Shown: positions 41,675 to 51,471, counted from the stretch's first letter. The stretch is 64,000 bases of DNA from Feifania hominis (GCF_014384765.1 NZ_JACRSP010000002.1:310001-374000), one strand, 5' to 3'. Program-made: numbers and translations. The notes: generated by a model from the sequence alone, not told the origin.

Positions 41675-43237
41675 CTATTTTGCAAATTCGATTGCGCGGC
41701 TCTCGCGCACGATGTGTACTTTGATCTGGCCCGGATACTCCATTTCGCTCTCGATCTTCTTGACGATGTCCCGCGCCATCAGCACGATGTCGTCGTCGGA
41801 GACCTGCTCGGGCTTGACCATCACGCGGATCTCGCGGCCCGCCTGAATGGCGAACGACCGCTCCACTCCCTTGAAAGACTCCGCAATCTCCTCGAGTTTC
41901 TCAAGACGGCGGATGTAGGCCTCCAGGTTCTCACGGCGGGCGCCCGGCCGCGCGGCCGAGATCGCGTCTGCCGCCTGCACCAGCACTGCGATGATGGTCT
42001 TGGGCTCCACGTCGTTGTGGTGGGCATGGATCGCGTGGATGACGGCCTCATTCTCCTTGTACTTGCGCGCGACCTCCACGCCGATCTGAACATGGCTGCC
42101 CTCAATCTCGTGGTCAAGAGCCTTGCCGATGTCGTGCAGCAGACCGGCACGCTTGGCGAGCGTGACGTCGACGCCAAGTTCCGCCGCCATCAGGCCCGCA
42201 ATATGCGACACCTCGATGGAGTGCTGCAGCACGTTCTGGCCGTAACTTGTGCGGTATTTCATCTTGCCGAGCAGCTTGACGAGCTCCGGATGCAGCCCGT
42301 AGACGCCCGTTTCAAATGTGGCGCGCTCGCCCTCCTGCTTGATGGCGGCGTCCACTTCTTTTCTGGCTTTCTCGACCGTCTCCTCGATCTTGGCGGGGTG
42401 GATACGCCCGTCGTGAATGAGGCTCTCGAGCGCGCGGCGCGCGATTTCGCGGCGCACCGGGTCGAAGCTCGAAACGGTGATCGCCTCCGGCGTGTCGTCG
42501 ATGATCAGATCGACGCCGGTGAGCGTCTCAAGCGTGCGGATGTTGCGGCCCTCGCGGCCGATGATGCGGCCTTTCATCTCATCGCTCGGCAGCGCCACGA
42601 CCGACACGGTGGCCTCGGCCACATAGTCAGCGGCGTACTTCTGAATGGCGAGGGTGACGATCTCGCGGGACTTCTTCTCGCCCTCCTCCTTGAGATTCTG
42701 CTCAAGCTCCTTGATCTTCAGAGCCGATTCGTGCTTGATTTCGTTTTCAAGGTTCTGAAGCAGGTAGTCTTTCGCCTGCTCCACGGTGAAGCCGGAGATC
42801 TTCTCAAGCAGCGCCCACTGCTCGCCTTTGACTCCCTCGAGGTCCTCCTTGATCTTGTCGGCCTCTCTGATTTTTTTGTTTAAGGTCTCTTCCTTGCTTT
42901 CCAGGTTTTCGGTCTTTTTGTCCAGTTGCTCTTCCTTTTGTAGGATTCGTCTCTCCTGCCGCTGAATTTCGTTTCTTCTCTCTTTTAAGTCGCGGTCAGC
43001 ATCCGTGCGGATCTTGAGGACCTCTTCCTTGGCCTCCAAGACCGCCTCTTTTTTCTTGCTCTCAGCATTTTTGATCGCATCGTTGATGATACGCTTCGAC
43101 TCCTGCTCCGCAGAGCCAATCTCAGCCTCAGCAACGCGTTTTCTATATGCCACGCCTAAAAAGAAAGCGATCACTCCACCAACGAGGGCGGCGACGAGTC
43201 CCACAATGACGAGCGTCAGAATCTGCTGCGACGTCAT
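41675..43237 (-). CDS. rny: Ribonuclease Y
   Basis: A 520-residue endoribonuclease that starts bulk mRNA decay in many Gram-positives. It has an N-terminal TM anchor (about residues 5-27), a long coiled coil (30-190), a KH RNA-binding domain ([15 protein letters not shown]) and an HD hydrolase domain ([25 protein letters not shown]). A perfect consensus promoter lies about 120 bases upstream. Confidence 0.97.
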   Translation of the reverse strand: MTSQQILTLVIVGLVAALVGGVIAFFLGVAYRKRVAEAEIGSAEQESKRIINDAIKNAESKKKEAVLEAKEEVLKIRTDADRDLKERRNEIQRQERRILQKEEQLDKKTENLESKEETLNKKIREADKIKEDLEGVKGEQWALLEKISGFTVEQAKDYLLQNLENEIKHESALKIKELEQNLKEEGEKKSREIVTLAIQKYAADYVAEATVSVVALPSDEMKGRIIGREGRNIRTLETLTGVDLIIDDTPEAITVSSFDPVRREIARRALESLIHDGRIHPAKIEETVEKARKEVDAAIKQEGERATFETGVYGLHPELVKLLGKMKYRTSYGQNVLQHSIEVSHIAGLMAAELGVDVTLAKRAGLLHDIGKALDHEIEGSHVQIGVEVARKYKENEAVIHAIHAHHNDVEPKTIIAVLVQAADAISAARPGARRENLEAYIRRLEKLEEIAESFKGVERSFAIQAGREIRVMVKPEQVSDDDIVLMARDIVKKIESEMEYPGQIKVHIVRESRAIEFAK

Positions 43238-43354
43238 ATGGTTCCTCCTTGTGTTTATTCACTTTCCACTGTAAAGGGTCTTTTTGCGAACGGCTCAAAT
43301 GAAAAAATTACAGCTTGTTTTTGTCCATTCTTGCCAATGTATCCACATTGAATC

Positions 43355-43383
43355 ATTATAATTTTATTGACCTTGCCTGTCAA
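43355..43383 (-). promoter_or_regulatory. Perfect consensus sigma-A promoter of rny
   Basis: On the minus strand TTGACA (43378-43383), exactly 17 bp, TATAAT (43355-43360). Confidence 0.85.
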
Positions 43384-43610
43384 GAAAGAACACCTGAGTT
43401 GGGCGCAGGCCCACTCCCCGCCAGGTAAGTTTCAATACTAAGAGTAATTTTAACGTAAATTTCATATCTTTTCAACAATTATTTCATAATTTTTGCGTTC
43501 CGCGCCCAATCCATCTCCGCCGACTGAGAGGAAGATCTGCCGATTCTCTGTTCCTTTTTCTGTCAAATGTCCTGTATTTTGTAAAATTACACGGTAATAT
43601 AAAAAAAATC
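43384..43610. other. Divergent rny/ppdK intergenic region
   Basis: The part between the two promoters has no ORF. It contains an imperfect hairpin near 43391-43427 (ACCTG at one end, CAGGT at the other, with TGGGC/GCCC inside) and a direct repeat pair (CGGTAATA near 43592, TGGTAATA at 43611). Nothing else is recognised. Confidence 0.4.
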
Positions 43611-43639
43611 TGGTAATACGGCCGTACTTTTGCTATAAT
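43611..43639 (+). promoter_or_regulatory. Promoter of ppdK with palindrome in the spacer
   Basis: An extended -10 (TGCTATAAT, hexamer 43634-43639) with a poor -35 (TGGTAA, 43611-43616). The spacer begins with the perfect palindrome TACGGCCGTA (43617-43626), a likely regulator site. Confidence 0.65.
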
Positions 43640-43703
43640 AGTTTAGCAATTCACAATCGAAGTAAAACTATTATTATATTAATACTTTAGGAGGAAAAAA
43701 CCA

Positions 43704-46328
43704 ATGAGCTACAAATATGTCTATCTGTTCTCCGAGGGAAACGGAAGCATGCGCGAGCTTCTCGGCGGCAAGGGTGCAAACCTCGCTGAGATGACCAACC
43801 TCGGCATGCCTGTCCCGCAGGGCTTCACCGTCACCACCGAGGCCTGCACCAAGTACTATGAGGACGGCCGCCAGATCAACGCCGAAATCGAGGCTGAGAT
43901 CTACGAGTACCTCGCCAAGATGGAGCAGATCTGCGGCAAGAAGTTCGGCGATGTCAAAAACCCGCTTCTCGTCTCCGTGCGTTCGGGTGCCCGCGCCTCC
44001 ATGCCCGGCATGATGGACACCATCCTGAACCTCGGTCTCAACGACACCGTGGTCGAGGGGCTTGCGGAACTCACCGGCAACCCCCGCTTCGCGTATGACT
44101 CCTACCGCCGCTTCATCCAGATGTTCTCCGACGTCGTCATGGAAGTGCCGAAGAAGAACTTCGAGGTCATCATCGACGAGCTCAAAGAGAAAAAGGGCGT
44201 CAAGCTCGACACCGAGCTCGATGTCAATGACATGAAAGAGCTTGTCAAGCTGTTCAAGGCCTACTACAAGGAGCAGAAAGGCGTCGACTTCCCGACCGAG
44301 CCCAAAGAGCAGCTGCTCGAGGCCGTCAAGGCCGTGTTCCGCTCGTGGGACAACCCGCGCGCCATCGTCTACCGCCGCATGAACGACATCCCCTCCAGCT
44401 GGGGCACCGCCGTCAACGTGCAGTCGATGGTCTTCGGCAACATGGGTGACGACTCCGGTACCGGCGTCGCGTTCACCCGCAACCCCTCCACCGGCGAGAA
44501 AAAGCTCTACGGCGAATTCCTGATGAACGCCCAGGGCGAGGACGTTGTCGCCGGCATCCGCACCCCGCAGAGCATCGACCAGCTCAGAGAGGTCATGCCC
44601 GCTGTGTACGACCAGTTCGCGAAAATCGCCCAGACGCTCGAGGACCACTACCGCGACATGCAGGACATGGAGTTCACCATCGAGAAGGGCAAACTCTACA
44701 TGCTGCAGACCAGAAACGGCAAGCGCACTGCCGCCGCCGCTCTGAAGATCGCGGTCGACCTCGTCGAAGAGAAGATGCTCACCAAGGAGGAGGCCATCCT
44801 CAAGGTTGAGCCCAAACAGCTCGACAGCCTGCTGCACCCGCAGTTCGACGCGGCGGCTCTGAAGAAAGCCACCCCGATTGCAAAAGGACTTCCGGCCTCG
44901 CCCGGCGCCGCCTGCGGCAAGGTCTACTTCACCGCTGAGGAGGCCGTCGCGGCCGCCGAGGCCGGCAACAAAGTCGTGCTTGTGCGTCTCGAGACCTCCC
45001 CGGAGGACATCGAGGGCATGTACGCCTCTCAGGGCATTCTCACCGTTCGCGGCGGCATGACCTCCCACGCGGCGGTTGTCGCGCGCGGCATGGGCACCTG
45101 CTGCGTCGCGGGCTGCGGCGAGATTGTCATGCACGAGGAGGAGAAGTACTTCGAGGTCGCAGGTAAGACCATCCGTGAGGGCGACTACATCTCCATCGAC
45201 GGTTCCACCGGCAACATCTACGGCGAGGCCATCGACACGGTCGAGGCCGGTATCTCGGGCGATTTCGAGACCTTTATGAACTGGGCCGACGAGATCCGCA
45301 CCCTGAAAGTCCGCACCAACGCCGACACCCCGCACGATGCCGAGATCGCCTACAAATTCGGCGCCGAGGGCATCGGCCTGACCCGTACCGAGCACATGTT
45401 CTTCGACGCGGACCGCATCCCGGCCATGCGCGAGATGATCGTATCCGATACGCTTGAGCAGCGTCAGAAAGCTCTTGCGAAGCTGCTGCCGATGCAGCGC
45501 TCCGACTTCGAGGGCATCTTCAAGGCCATGCACGGCTACGGCGTGACCATCCGCTTCCTCGACCCGCCGCTGCACGAGTTCCTGCCCCACACCAAAGAGG
45601 ACATCGAGGCTCTTGCCAAAGAGATGGGCATGACCTATGACAAACTCAAAGAGAAGATCGATTCTCTGCATGAGTTCAACCCGATGCTCGGCCACAGAGG
45701 CTGCCGCCTGGCCGTCACGTTCCCGGAGATTGCCGAGATGCAGACCAGAGCCGTCATCGAGGCTGCCATCAATGTCAACAAAGAGGGCATGAATGTTGTG
45801 CCCGAGATCATGATTCCGCTGGTCGGCGACGTCAAGGAGCTCGCTTTCGTCAAGAACATCGTCACCACCACCGCCGACTCTATCATCAAGGAAGCCGGCG
45901 TTGAGCTGAAGTACATGGTCGGCACCATGATCGAGGTTCCGAGAGCCGCTGTCACCGCCGATGAGATCGCCAAGGAGGCTGAGTTCTTCTCCTTTGGTAC
46001 CAACGACCTCACCCAGATGGGCTACGGCTTCAGCCGTGACGACGCCGGCAAGTTCCTCGGCGACTACTACGACAAGAAGATCTTCGAGTCCGATCCGTTT
46101 GCGAAGCTCGACCAGGACGGCATCGGCAAGCTCGTCAAGATGGCGGTCGAACTCGGCCGCAAGACCCGCCCCGACATCAAGCTCGGAATCTGCGGCGAGC
46201 ACGGCGGTGATCCGAGCACCGTCGAGTTCTGCCACAACATCGGTCTGACCTACGTCTCCTGCTCGCCGTTCCGCGTGCCGATCGCGCGCCTCGCGGCTGC
46301 TCAGGCGAAAGTCAAAGAGGGCAAATAA
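43704..46328 (+). CDS. ppdK: Pyruvate, phosphate dikinase
   Basis: An 874-residue enzyme interconverting PEP, AMP and PPi with pyruvate, ATP and phosphate; in anaerobes it often runs glycolytically. Domains in order: nucleotide-binding (GGKGANLAEM near residue 15), swivelling phosphohistidine domain (TSHAAVVARG, His455) and the PEP/pyruvate barrel (GICGEHGGDPSTVEF, Cys830). These positions match the Clostridium symbiosum enzyme (His455) closely. AGGAGG precedes the ATG. Codon use is strongly biased to GC-ending codons, as expected for high expression. PPi made or used here links it to ppa. Confidence 0.98.
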   Translation: MSYKYVYLFSEGNGSMRELLGGKGANLAEMTNLGMPVPQGFTVTTEACTKYYEDGRQINAEIEAEIYEYLAKMEQICGKKFGDVKNPLLVSVRSGARASMPGMMDTILNLGLNDTVVEGLAELTGNPRFAYDSYRRFIQMFSDVVMEVPKKNFEVIIDELKEKKGVKLDTELDVNDMKELVKLFKAYYKEQKGVDFPTEPKEQLLEAVKAVFRSWDNPRAIVYRRMNDIPSSWGTAVNVQSMVFGNMGDDSGTGVAFTRNPSTGEKKLYGEFLMNAQGEDVVAGIRTPQSIDQLREVMPAVYDQFAKIAQTLEDHYRDMQDMEFTIEKGKLYMLQTRNGKRTAAAALKIAVDLVEEKMLTKEEAILKVEPKQLDSLLHPQFDAAALKKATPIAKGLPASPGAACGKVYFTAEEAVAAAEAGNKVVLVRLETSPEDIEGMYASQGILTVRGGMTSHAAVVARGMGTCCVAGCGEIVMHEEEKYFEVAGKTIREGDYISIDGSTGNIYGEAIDTVEAGISGDFETFMNWADEIRTLKVRTNADTPHDAEIAYKFGAEGIGLTRTEHMFFDADRIPAMREMIVSDTLEQRQKALAKLLPMQRSDFEGIFKAMHGYGVTIRFLDPPLHEFLPHTKEDIEALAKEMGMTYDKLKEKIDSLHEFNPMLGHRGCRLAVTFPEIAEMQTRAVIEAAINVNKEGMNVVPEIMIPLVGDVKELAFVKNIVTTTADSIIKEAGVELKYMVGTMIEVPRAAVTADEIAKEAEFFSFGTNDLTQMGYGFSRDDAGKFLGDYYDKKIFESDPFAKLDQDGIGKLVKMAVELGRKTRPDIKLGICGEHGGDPSTVEFCHNIGLTYVSCSPFRVPIARLAAAQAKVKEGK

Positions 46329-46340
46329 GAAACTCACCAA

Positions 46341-46369
46341 AAAGAGCTTCCCCACCGGGGAAGCTCTTT
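46341..46369. terminator. Bidirectional terminator, ppdK / TIGR04076 gene
   Basis: A perfect 13-bp stem (46341-46353 with 46357-46369) around ACC, with seven T following on the plus strand and A-rich sequence before it. Confidence 0.9.
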
Positions 46370-46386
46370 TTTTGTTCTATTCTCTT

Positions 46387-46731
46387 TTATCGAACCGGTG
46401 TGTAGTTGATCTGCGACGGCTCATCGGTCGCCTCAAGCTTGAAGATGACCGGACGCAGGCCATCGTTGCAGCTGCAGATTGCAACGCCCGGTTTGCGAAT
46501 CCAGTCGCCGTAGTAGAACAGGCCCTCTTTCACGCCGTGCGACAGGGCGAACACATACTGGTAAATTGCTTTCCAGGCCTCATCACAAAAGCCCTCGGGC
46601 TTGGCGTAGTCAGCGTAAAACACCTCGCCCGCGCGCAGCATGGGGCAGGCACCGAGGCCCTGTGCCCCATATTCTCTCGCCAGTTCTTCATCGAATGTGG
46701 TCTTGAGAACCGTAATTTTTACTCGTTTCAT
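46387..46731 (-). CDS. TIGR04076 family protein
   Basis: A 114-residue protein of the small TIGR04076 family (start MKRVKITVLKTTFDEELAREYG, then a conserved Cys in GACPMLRAGE and CSCNDGLRPVIFKLEA near the end). Conserved Cys residues suggest metal or cluster binding, but the function is unknown. The ATG at 46731 with GGAGAAAGAG upstream is preferred to the TTG at 46749. It follows the dpaL gene closely and may be in its operon. Confidence 0.85.
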   Translation of the reverse strand: MKRVKITVLKTTFDEELAREYGAQGLGACPMLRAGEVFYADYAKPEGFCDEAWKAIYQYVFALSHGVKEGLFYYGDWIRKPGVAICSCNDGLRPVIFKLEATDEPSQINYTPVR

Positions 46732-46745
46732 CTCTTTCTCCTCTC

Positions 46746-47918
46746 TCAACCCCAGACAATTCTGCGGTAATTCTCCCGGTCGGTGTCCCCCTCGGTGCTG
46801 ATGCAGAGTATCTTTGCGCGGCTGTCAAGCCCCATCGCGCGGCGAAGCGGCGCATAGGCGCTGTTCTCGAGAATTTCCACCGCCGCCGCAAAGCCAGCTG
46901 CACCGCTCTCCCCCGAGACCACACGGCAATCTCCCGGCATGGGATTGCCCAGTATGCGCATGGCGCGCATGGTGATCTCATCGGGAATGGAGAGATAGTA
47001 TTCGCCAAAGCTCTTTAAAATCTCCCATGCGAGCGGGTTTGGTTCGCCGCAGGCGAGTCCCGCCGAGATGGTCTTCATCTCCCCCGTCACAAAGTGGCGG
47101 CTGCCATCGTTTGCCTGCGCCGTGCGAAACACACAGTCGGCCGTGTGGGGCTCCACTGTGACAACGGTCGGTCTGCGCTCACCATAGCGCGCCGCAAACC
47201 ACGCCGTGAGCGCCGCGGGGAAAGAGCCGACACCCGACTGGACAAAGACGTGAGTCGGCGGCTCATCGCGCAGCTGCTGCGCGAGCTCCTCCCCCATCGT
47301 CAGATAGCCCTGCATGATGCGCTTCGGAATCTCCTCATAGCCGTCAAACGCGGTGTCCTGCACGAGTGTCCAGCCATTCTCGCACGCCTCGGCGGCGGCG
47401 CGGCGTACCACATCGTCATAGGGCAGATCGAGTATGCACGCCTCGGCCCCCGTGGCGCGGATGTTTTCCAGGCGCTCGGCGGCACTGCCGCGCGGCATGT
47501 ACACAATGGCGCGGCAGCCGAGCTGCCCTGCCGTCCAGGCGACGCCGCGGCCGTGGTTGCCGTCGGTGGCGGTGATAAAAGTCATGCCGTCGAGCGCGCC
47601 GCGCCGCCGGGCCGCCTGCAGGGCATCCCAACTCAGTTCGCTCAAGCCGAGCCGCTGTGCGATCAGCGAGCCGATCGCATAGCTGCCGCCGAGCACTTTA
47701 AAGGCATTGAGGCCAAAGCGCTTTGATTCGTCCTTGACCATAATTGACCCGACGCCGAGGCGCTTCGCAAGGGCCGGCAAATTTGCTAGAGGCGTCGGCT
47801 CATACATGGGAAAGCTCTCGTGATATTCCCTCACGCGGCGGGCGACGTCCGGCGAAAAGGCCGAGACATCGGCTTTTTCGCCCGTCGGTTGGTATCTGGT
47901 CGAGTTTATTGCATTCAC
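46746..47918 (-). CDS. dpaL: Diaminopropionate ammonia-lyase
   Basis: A 390-residue PLP enzyme (fold type II) that turns 2,3-diaminopropionate into pyruvate and ammonia. The PLP lysine lies in KRFGLNAFKVLGGSYA, the phosphate-binding Gly loop is SGVGSFPAAL, and TDGNHGRGVAWTAGQLG and STEGDTD match E. coli YgeX. I chose a GTG start at 47918: it gives nearly the YgeX length (398), has GGGAG eight bases upstream and follows the previous stop by two bases. An in-frame ATG at 47933 is the alternative. Confidence 0.92.
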   Translation of the reverse strand: MNAINSTRYQPTGEKADVSAFSPDVARRVREYHESFPMYEPTPLANLPALAKRLGVGSIMVKDESKRFGLNAFKVLGGSYAIGSLIAQRLGLSELSWDALQAARRRGALDGMTFITATDGNHGRGVAWTAGQLGCRAIVYMPRGSAAERLENIRATGAEACILDLPYDDVVRRAAAEACENGWTLVQDTAFDGYEEIPKRIMQGYLTMGEELAQQLRDEPPTHVFVQSGVGSFPAALTAWFAARYGERRPTVVTVEPHTADCVFRTAQANDGSRHFVTGEMKTISAGLACGEPNPLAWEILKSFGEYYLSIPDEITMRAMRILGNPMPGDCRVVSGESGAAGFAAAVEILENSAYAPLRRAMGLDSRAKILCISTEGDTDRENYRRIVWG

Positions 47919-47920
47919 TT

Positions 47921-48835
47921 CTACAACTCCCATCTCATCTGCAGATTTTTCTCGCGGCGGCGCGTCACACGGTCGAGCGGCCCCAACGTGCTGCCGAGCA
48001 GCGGCAAATCGGCGGGACACGGCAGGGGCTCCGGCCGGCCGAAGCTCGCGTAGCAGTAACGGCAGCCGTTTTTGCAGGTGTCATAGGCGCCGATGTCCAC
48101 GCTCGCATCGCATCCACAGGCCGCACGGCCGCCGTTTGGCCGCCCCCGCGGAATCTCGCGTCCCGCAATGCGCGACAGGAGCGCCGCGTCAATACACTTG
48201 CCCCGCGTCACACCGACGCCGGTGAGATCCGTCGCCTCGGCACAGGCCTCAAGCAAAAAACCATGCCGGTGCGCGATCTCGCAGAGCCGCCCGGCGAGGG
48301 TGCGCATCTGCTCTTCTCCGGGCAGACTGGCGCCGAGCGCATGCAGATTCTTCTCAATTTTCCGGTAGCTGTCCACAAAGCTGACAACCGCCCTCTCGGC
48401 AGAGCCCTCAAGCGCCGCCGCAATCGTCTCGAAAGCCGCCCGATGAAACGCCTCGTCATAGCGCCCGCTCAGCAGAATCGGATCGTAGCGCCAGATGAGC
48501 CGGCAGGGGCCGAGCCGACGCGCGAGGGTCCTGAACACCTCGATGCGCTCATCGAGAGCAGGCAGTCCCGGCTCCACCTCGCGGCCATAGGGATTGACCG
48601 TGGCCTGTATGTAAAACGGAATGTCCGCGAGCACATCGAGCGCGCCGAGCAGCGGCGCGGGATATTTGCTCCAGAAGACGATGCCGTCAAGCTCCGGAGC
48701 CCTGAGCGGCACATGGGATATCTGGCGCGGGTTGACAGGGTTTCTCACCAGCGCATATCCCTCGCGCAGGCGGTTCAAAAACCAGTCCATATGCCAGTGG
48801 GGCAGATCGGTGCGGCGGCTCGCGCTGACAATCAA
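47921..48835 (-). CDS. DUF1848 family protein
   Basis: A 304-residue protein. The N-terminal SASRRTDLPHWHMDWFLNRL and LVRNPVNPRQIS blocks, WSKYP and the C-terminal Cys cluster (ACGCDASVDIGAYDTC, then GCRYCYA) define DUF1848. The Cys spacing resembles an Fe-S site, and radical-type chemistry has been suggested for the family by analogy only. A TTG at 48835 is the likely start, with GGGGAGG nine bases upstream and the standard IVSASRRTD opening. It is directly upstream of and coupled to dpaL. Confidence 0.85.
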   Translation of the reverse strand: MIVSASRRTDLPHWHMDWFLNRLREGYALVRNPVNPRQISHVPLRAPELDGIVFWSKYPAPLLGALDVLADIPFYIQATVNPYGREVEPGLPALDERIEVFRTLARRLGPCRLIWRYDPILLSGRYDEAFHRAAFETIAAALEGSAERAVVSFVDSYRKIEKNLHALGASLPGEEQMRTLAGRLCEIAHRHGFLLEACAEATDLTGVGVTRGKCIDAALLSRIAGREIPRGRPNGGRAACGCDASVDIGAYDTCKNGCRYCYASFGRPEPLPCPADLPLLGSTLGPLDRVTRRREKNLQMRWEL

Positions 48836-48903
48836 AACATACCGCCTCCCCCTCCTGCATTCCACTGCCAGTATACTGAAAAAAAGCTCTCTTCGCAAGA
48901 AAA

Positions 48904-48927
48904 AAGCGGCGGCCGAAGCCGCCGCTT
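48904..48927 (-). terminator. Terminator of the PstS-like gene
   Basis: AAGCGGCGGC and GCCGCCGCTT around CGAA, followed leftward by a T-run; the arms equal those at 29077-29100. Confidence 0.88.
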
Positions 48928-48938
48928 TTCCACTCTGT

Positions 48939-49850
48939 TTATTTCACCGGCACATAGCCCTCTCGCTCCACGAGCTCGAGACCCTGCGCCGAGCGAATCC
49001 AGTCGTAGAGGATGTAGACAGGGTCGTCCTGCGCTTTCCCTTTCGGAATGACAACGTAGAAGTCGTTGGTGTAGGGATACTCCTTTGAGGCGATGGTCTC
49101 GTTGCTCGGCGCAACACCGTCAACACTGAGAATCTTTGAGCGCGAGAGCTTGTCAGTCTCCATGTTGGTCAGATAGTAATAGACCGTGTAGCCGAGCGCA
49201 TCTTTGGAGTTTTCATAGTCGGCGACCACCTCGAGCAGACCGATCATCGAGCCGATGACCTTGTCGGTGGGGGCGTCCATCAGTTCGTCACCGAGGTCGA
49301 TCAGCTTGTCAAAGAGCGTCTGGCTGCCGCTGTCCTTGTTTCTCTGGTAGGGGATGATCTCACTCTGCGAGCCGCCCACCTCGCTCCAGCTCTTGAGTTT
49401 GCCGCGGTAGATGTCTTTGATCTGCTCGGTGCTCAGAGAGTCGATCGGGTTGTCCTCGCCTGTGATAAACACCAGCGCGTCGCGGCCAACCGGCGTCATC
49501 TCCCACTCGAAGCCCTGCTCCTCGGCGTACTCTTTCGCCTCCTGCGACGGCTCATAGGCCAGCAGAATGTCAAAGGTGCCGTCGACCAGAGCCTTGTAAT
49601 TGTCGGTGGTCGACCCCTCAAACACGATGAGTTGGCCCGCCGACTCCCGGTCGATGCCGAGAACAGAGGCCGTCACCGCCTCGCCGAGCGGCAGCGCCGC
49701 CAGCGATCCGCCCATCCTGGGGTAATTGTCCTGTGTGAATACAAAGGTTCCGTCGGGCTGTGAGGGCTCCTGTTTTGGCGCGCAGCCCGAAAATCCCGCC
49801 GCGAGCGCTGCCGCAAGCAGAAGCGCCGTGAGTTTCTTCGCGTTTTTCAT
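48939..49850 (-). CDS. PstS-like (phosphate-type) solute-binding lipoprotein
   Basis: A 303-residue lipoprotein, lipidated Cys at 23 (FSGC). The body follows the PstS/PBP_like_2 pattern: GTTDNYKALVDGTFDILLAYEPS-like middle part, IDSLSTEQIKDIYRGKLKSWSEVGG and IIPYQRNKDSGSQTLF, the segment that in PstS contacts phosphate. No PstC, PstA or PstB gene is present, so it may be a stand-alone sensor or use a distant transporter. It follows the WG lipoprotein by 12 bases. Confidence 0.87.
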   Translation of the reverse strand: MKNAKKLTALLLAAALAAGFSGCAPKQEPSQPDGTFVFTQDNYPRMGGSLAALPLGEAVTASVLGIDRESAGQLIVFEGSTTDNYKALVDGTFDILLAYEPSQEAKEYAEEQGFEWEMTPVGRDALVFITGEDNPIDSLSTEQIKDIYRGKLKSWSEVGGSQSEIIPYQRNKDSGSQTLFDKLIDLGDELMDAPTDKVIGSMIGLLEVVADYENSKDALGYTVYYYLTNMETDKLSRSKILSVDGVAPSNETIASKEYPYTNDFYVVIPKGKAQDDPVYILYDWIRSAQGLELVEREGYVPVK

Positions 49851-49862
49851 CGTGTTCTCCTC

Positions 49863-51356
49863 CTAGTCCAATGTTGTTGTGGGAATTCGGATAATCCAGT
49901 TCTCCTCAAGGTCAACAATCCCCGAGTAGAGCGCACCCTGCACATCAAAGTACCCGTTTCCGAGGTCGCGGATGGAGCGGTAGTTCTGCGAGATCAGAAA
50001 ATTCCCCTCGGCGTCGATCAACCCTGTGCGGCCGCTGCCCGTATCGCTCACAAGAATGGCATCATTCAAGACGTAGGCATAGCAGTCGTGAAACAGCGGA
50101 CCGACCTGATTGCCCTGCCGGTCGACGAGCATGACATCCTGTGTATAGCCCTCGTCGGTGGCGGACGAAATCATTGTCACAATCAGAGGCAGCTGCTCGC
50201 CGCAGTAACTCACATACTCGCCGCCGTCGATGTGAAATTGTCCCTCGGACGTGAAGACGTCAATGCCGTCGTTGATCCTCTGGTAGAAGACATTGCCCCC
50301 TGTGGAGCTCGCTGCCTGGCTGTGGTTCGGCAGCTCAAGAAAGGTATTGCTCACCGTGTCAAAGAGCGAGTAGACGCCATTTTTGCACACGCTGACCGTT
50401 GTGTCGCCGTTCCAGAAGCTGACGTAGTCATACTCGGCCGGCAGAATCTCTCTTCCGTCGGCGTCTATCACACCGTATCCTGTCTGCGTCTGAACGGTAT
50501 AGAGTCCTGCGCCGTTCGACTGGATGTATTGATATTGCGGCTCGACAACCCAGTTGAAGTTTTCATCGAGGATTCCCCACTGGCCCTCCCGCAGCATGAC
50601 AGTCGCGCGTCCCTGTTCCAGAGAGCCGATGGAGCGAAACGCGGGAGATTCCACCGGTGTGCCGTCCTCCCGGTAGAAGCGGTAGCCGTAATTCTCCTCG
50701 TCAACCGGGCCGCTGACCACGTAAAACTCATCCATCGCGTAGTCGAGATAGCCCTGTATTTCAGGAAAGAGGGGCTGTGCATCCTCAAGGGAGTAGAGTG
50801 TGCTGTAGGTGAGATAGAGATCATCCTCCCAAGCCGAGCGGCAAAAAGCGAATTTCCCGTTACCAAAGTAACCGAGATAGCCTGCCTGCGGCCCAAGGGA
50901 CCAGCGGCCCTGCCCGTCTATCACGACGGTGAGCTCCGTGTAATCGGACTCGGTCGCGTTTTCCTCATCCATCAGAAGACTTGCGCTGATGATCCGATTG
51001 CCCTCGCTGTCCTCCCTTACATGGACACTGCGATAGACCGGATCCACCACAATGCGACCCTGCGCGTCGCACAGGCCATAGATGGCCTGCACCTCCCAGG
51101 TTCCCTCGCCGATAATCTTGCCCGCGTAGGGGTAGAGCTCACCGTAGTCGTCGCGCGGGATGAGGTGATCGGTATACTCCTCATAGTAGCGGCTGCTGAT
51201 CTCCCGCACGCCCTCATAGGGCTCGAGATCCGGCAGGCGTGTCAGATGAAACGCCGTCGTCGGCGTCTCATCCGGGCTGTCGTTTGCAGGCTGCCCGGTG
51301 CAGCCCACACAGCTCAAAAGCAGTGCGGCGGCCAGCAGGCAGATCACTTTTTTCAA
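49863..51356 (-). CDS. WG-repeat lipoprotein, large
   Basis: A 497-residue lipoprotein with signal and lipobox in the first 19 residues (LLSCVGC). Several WG-type repeats follow, for example REGQWGILDENFNWVVEPQYQ and TQTGYGVIDADGREILPAEYD. A TTG start at 51356 is chosen because GGGGAGG lies eight bases upstream and it gives a normal MKKVICLL signal. It is in an operon with the PstS-like gene; together they could form a surface ligand-sensing pair (inference). Confidence 0.85.
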   Translation of the reverse strand: MKKVICLLAAALLLSCVGCTGQPANDSPDETPTTAFHLTRLPDLEPYEGVREISSRYYEEYTDHLIPRDDYGELYPYAGKIIGEGTWEVQAIYGLCDAQGRIVVDPVYRSVHVREDSEGNRIISASLLMDEENATESDYTELTVVIDGQGRWSLGPQAGYLGYFGNGKFAFCRSAWEDDLYLTYSTLYSLEDAQPLFPEIQGYLDYAMDEFYVVSGPVDEENYGYRFYREDGTPVESPAFRSIGSLEQGRATVMLREGQWGILDENFNWVVEPQYQYIQSNGAGLYTVQTQTGYGVIDADGREILPAEYDYVSFWNGDTTVSVCKNGVYSLFDTVSNTFLELPNHSQAASSTGGNVFYQRINDGIDVFTSEGQFHIDGGEYVSYCGEQLPLIVTMISSATDEGYTQDVMLVDRQGNQVGPLFHDCYAYVLNDAILVSDTGSGRTGLIDAEGNFLISQNYRSIRDLGNGYFDVQGALYSGIVDLEENWIIRIPTTTLD

Positions 51357-51433
51357 GGCGGACACCTCCCCGGTTAAGTTCAAAAGACCGTCTGCTCTTT
51401 AGACGGTTATATGGCCGGTATTGTTCCAGATAA

Positions 51434-51464
51434 AAGAGGCGGCGCACACAGTGCGCCGCCTCTT
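51434..51464 (-). terminator. Terminator of the YcdB/SLH gene
   Basis: A perfect 14-bp stem (51434-51447 with 51451-51464) around ACA, with a short T-stretch leftward. Confidence 0.85.
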
Positions 51465-51471
51465 GTTGTCC

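Noticed and set aside
43674..46355. An 893-codon open frame on the minus strand opposite ppdK
   Set aside because: It is a shadow produced by the strong GC-ending codon bias of ppdK. It has no ribosome binding site and low-complexity Leu/Asp/Val-rich sequence.
29077..48927. Identical terminator arms at 29077-29100 and 48904-48927 as a mobile repeat
   Set aside because: Only the 10-bp arms match; loops and flanks differ. Several terminators here use similar GCGGCG-type stems, so this is probably compositional convergence.
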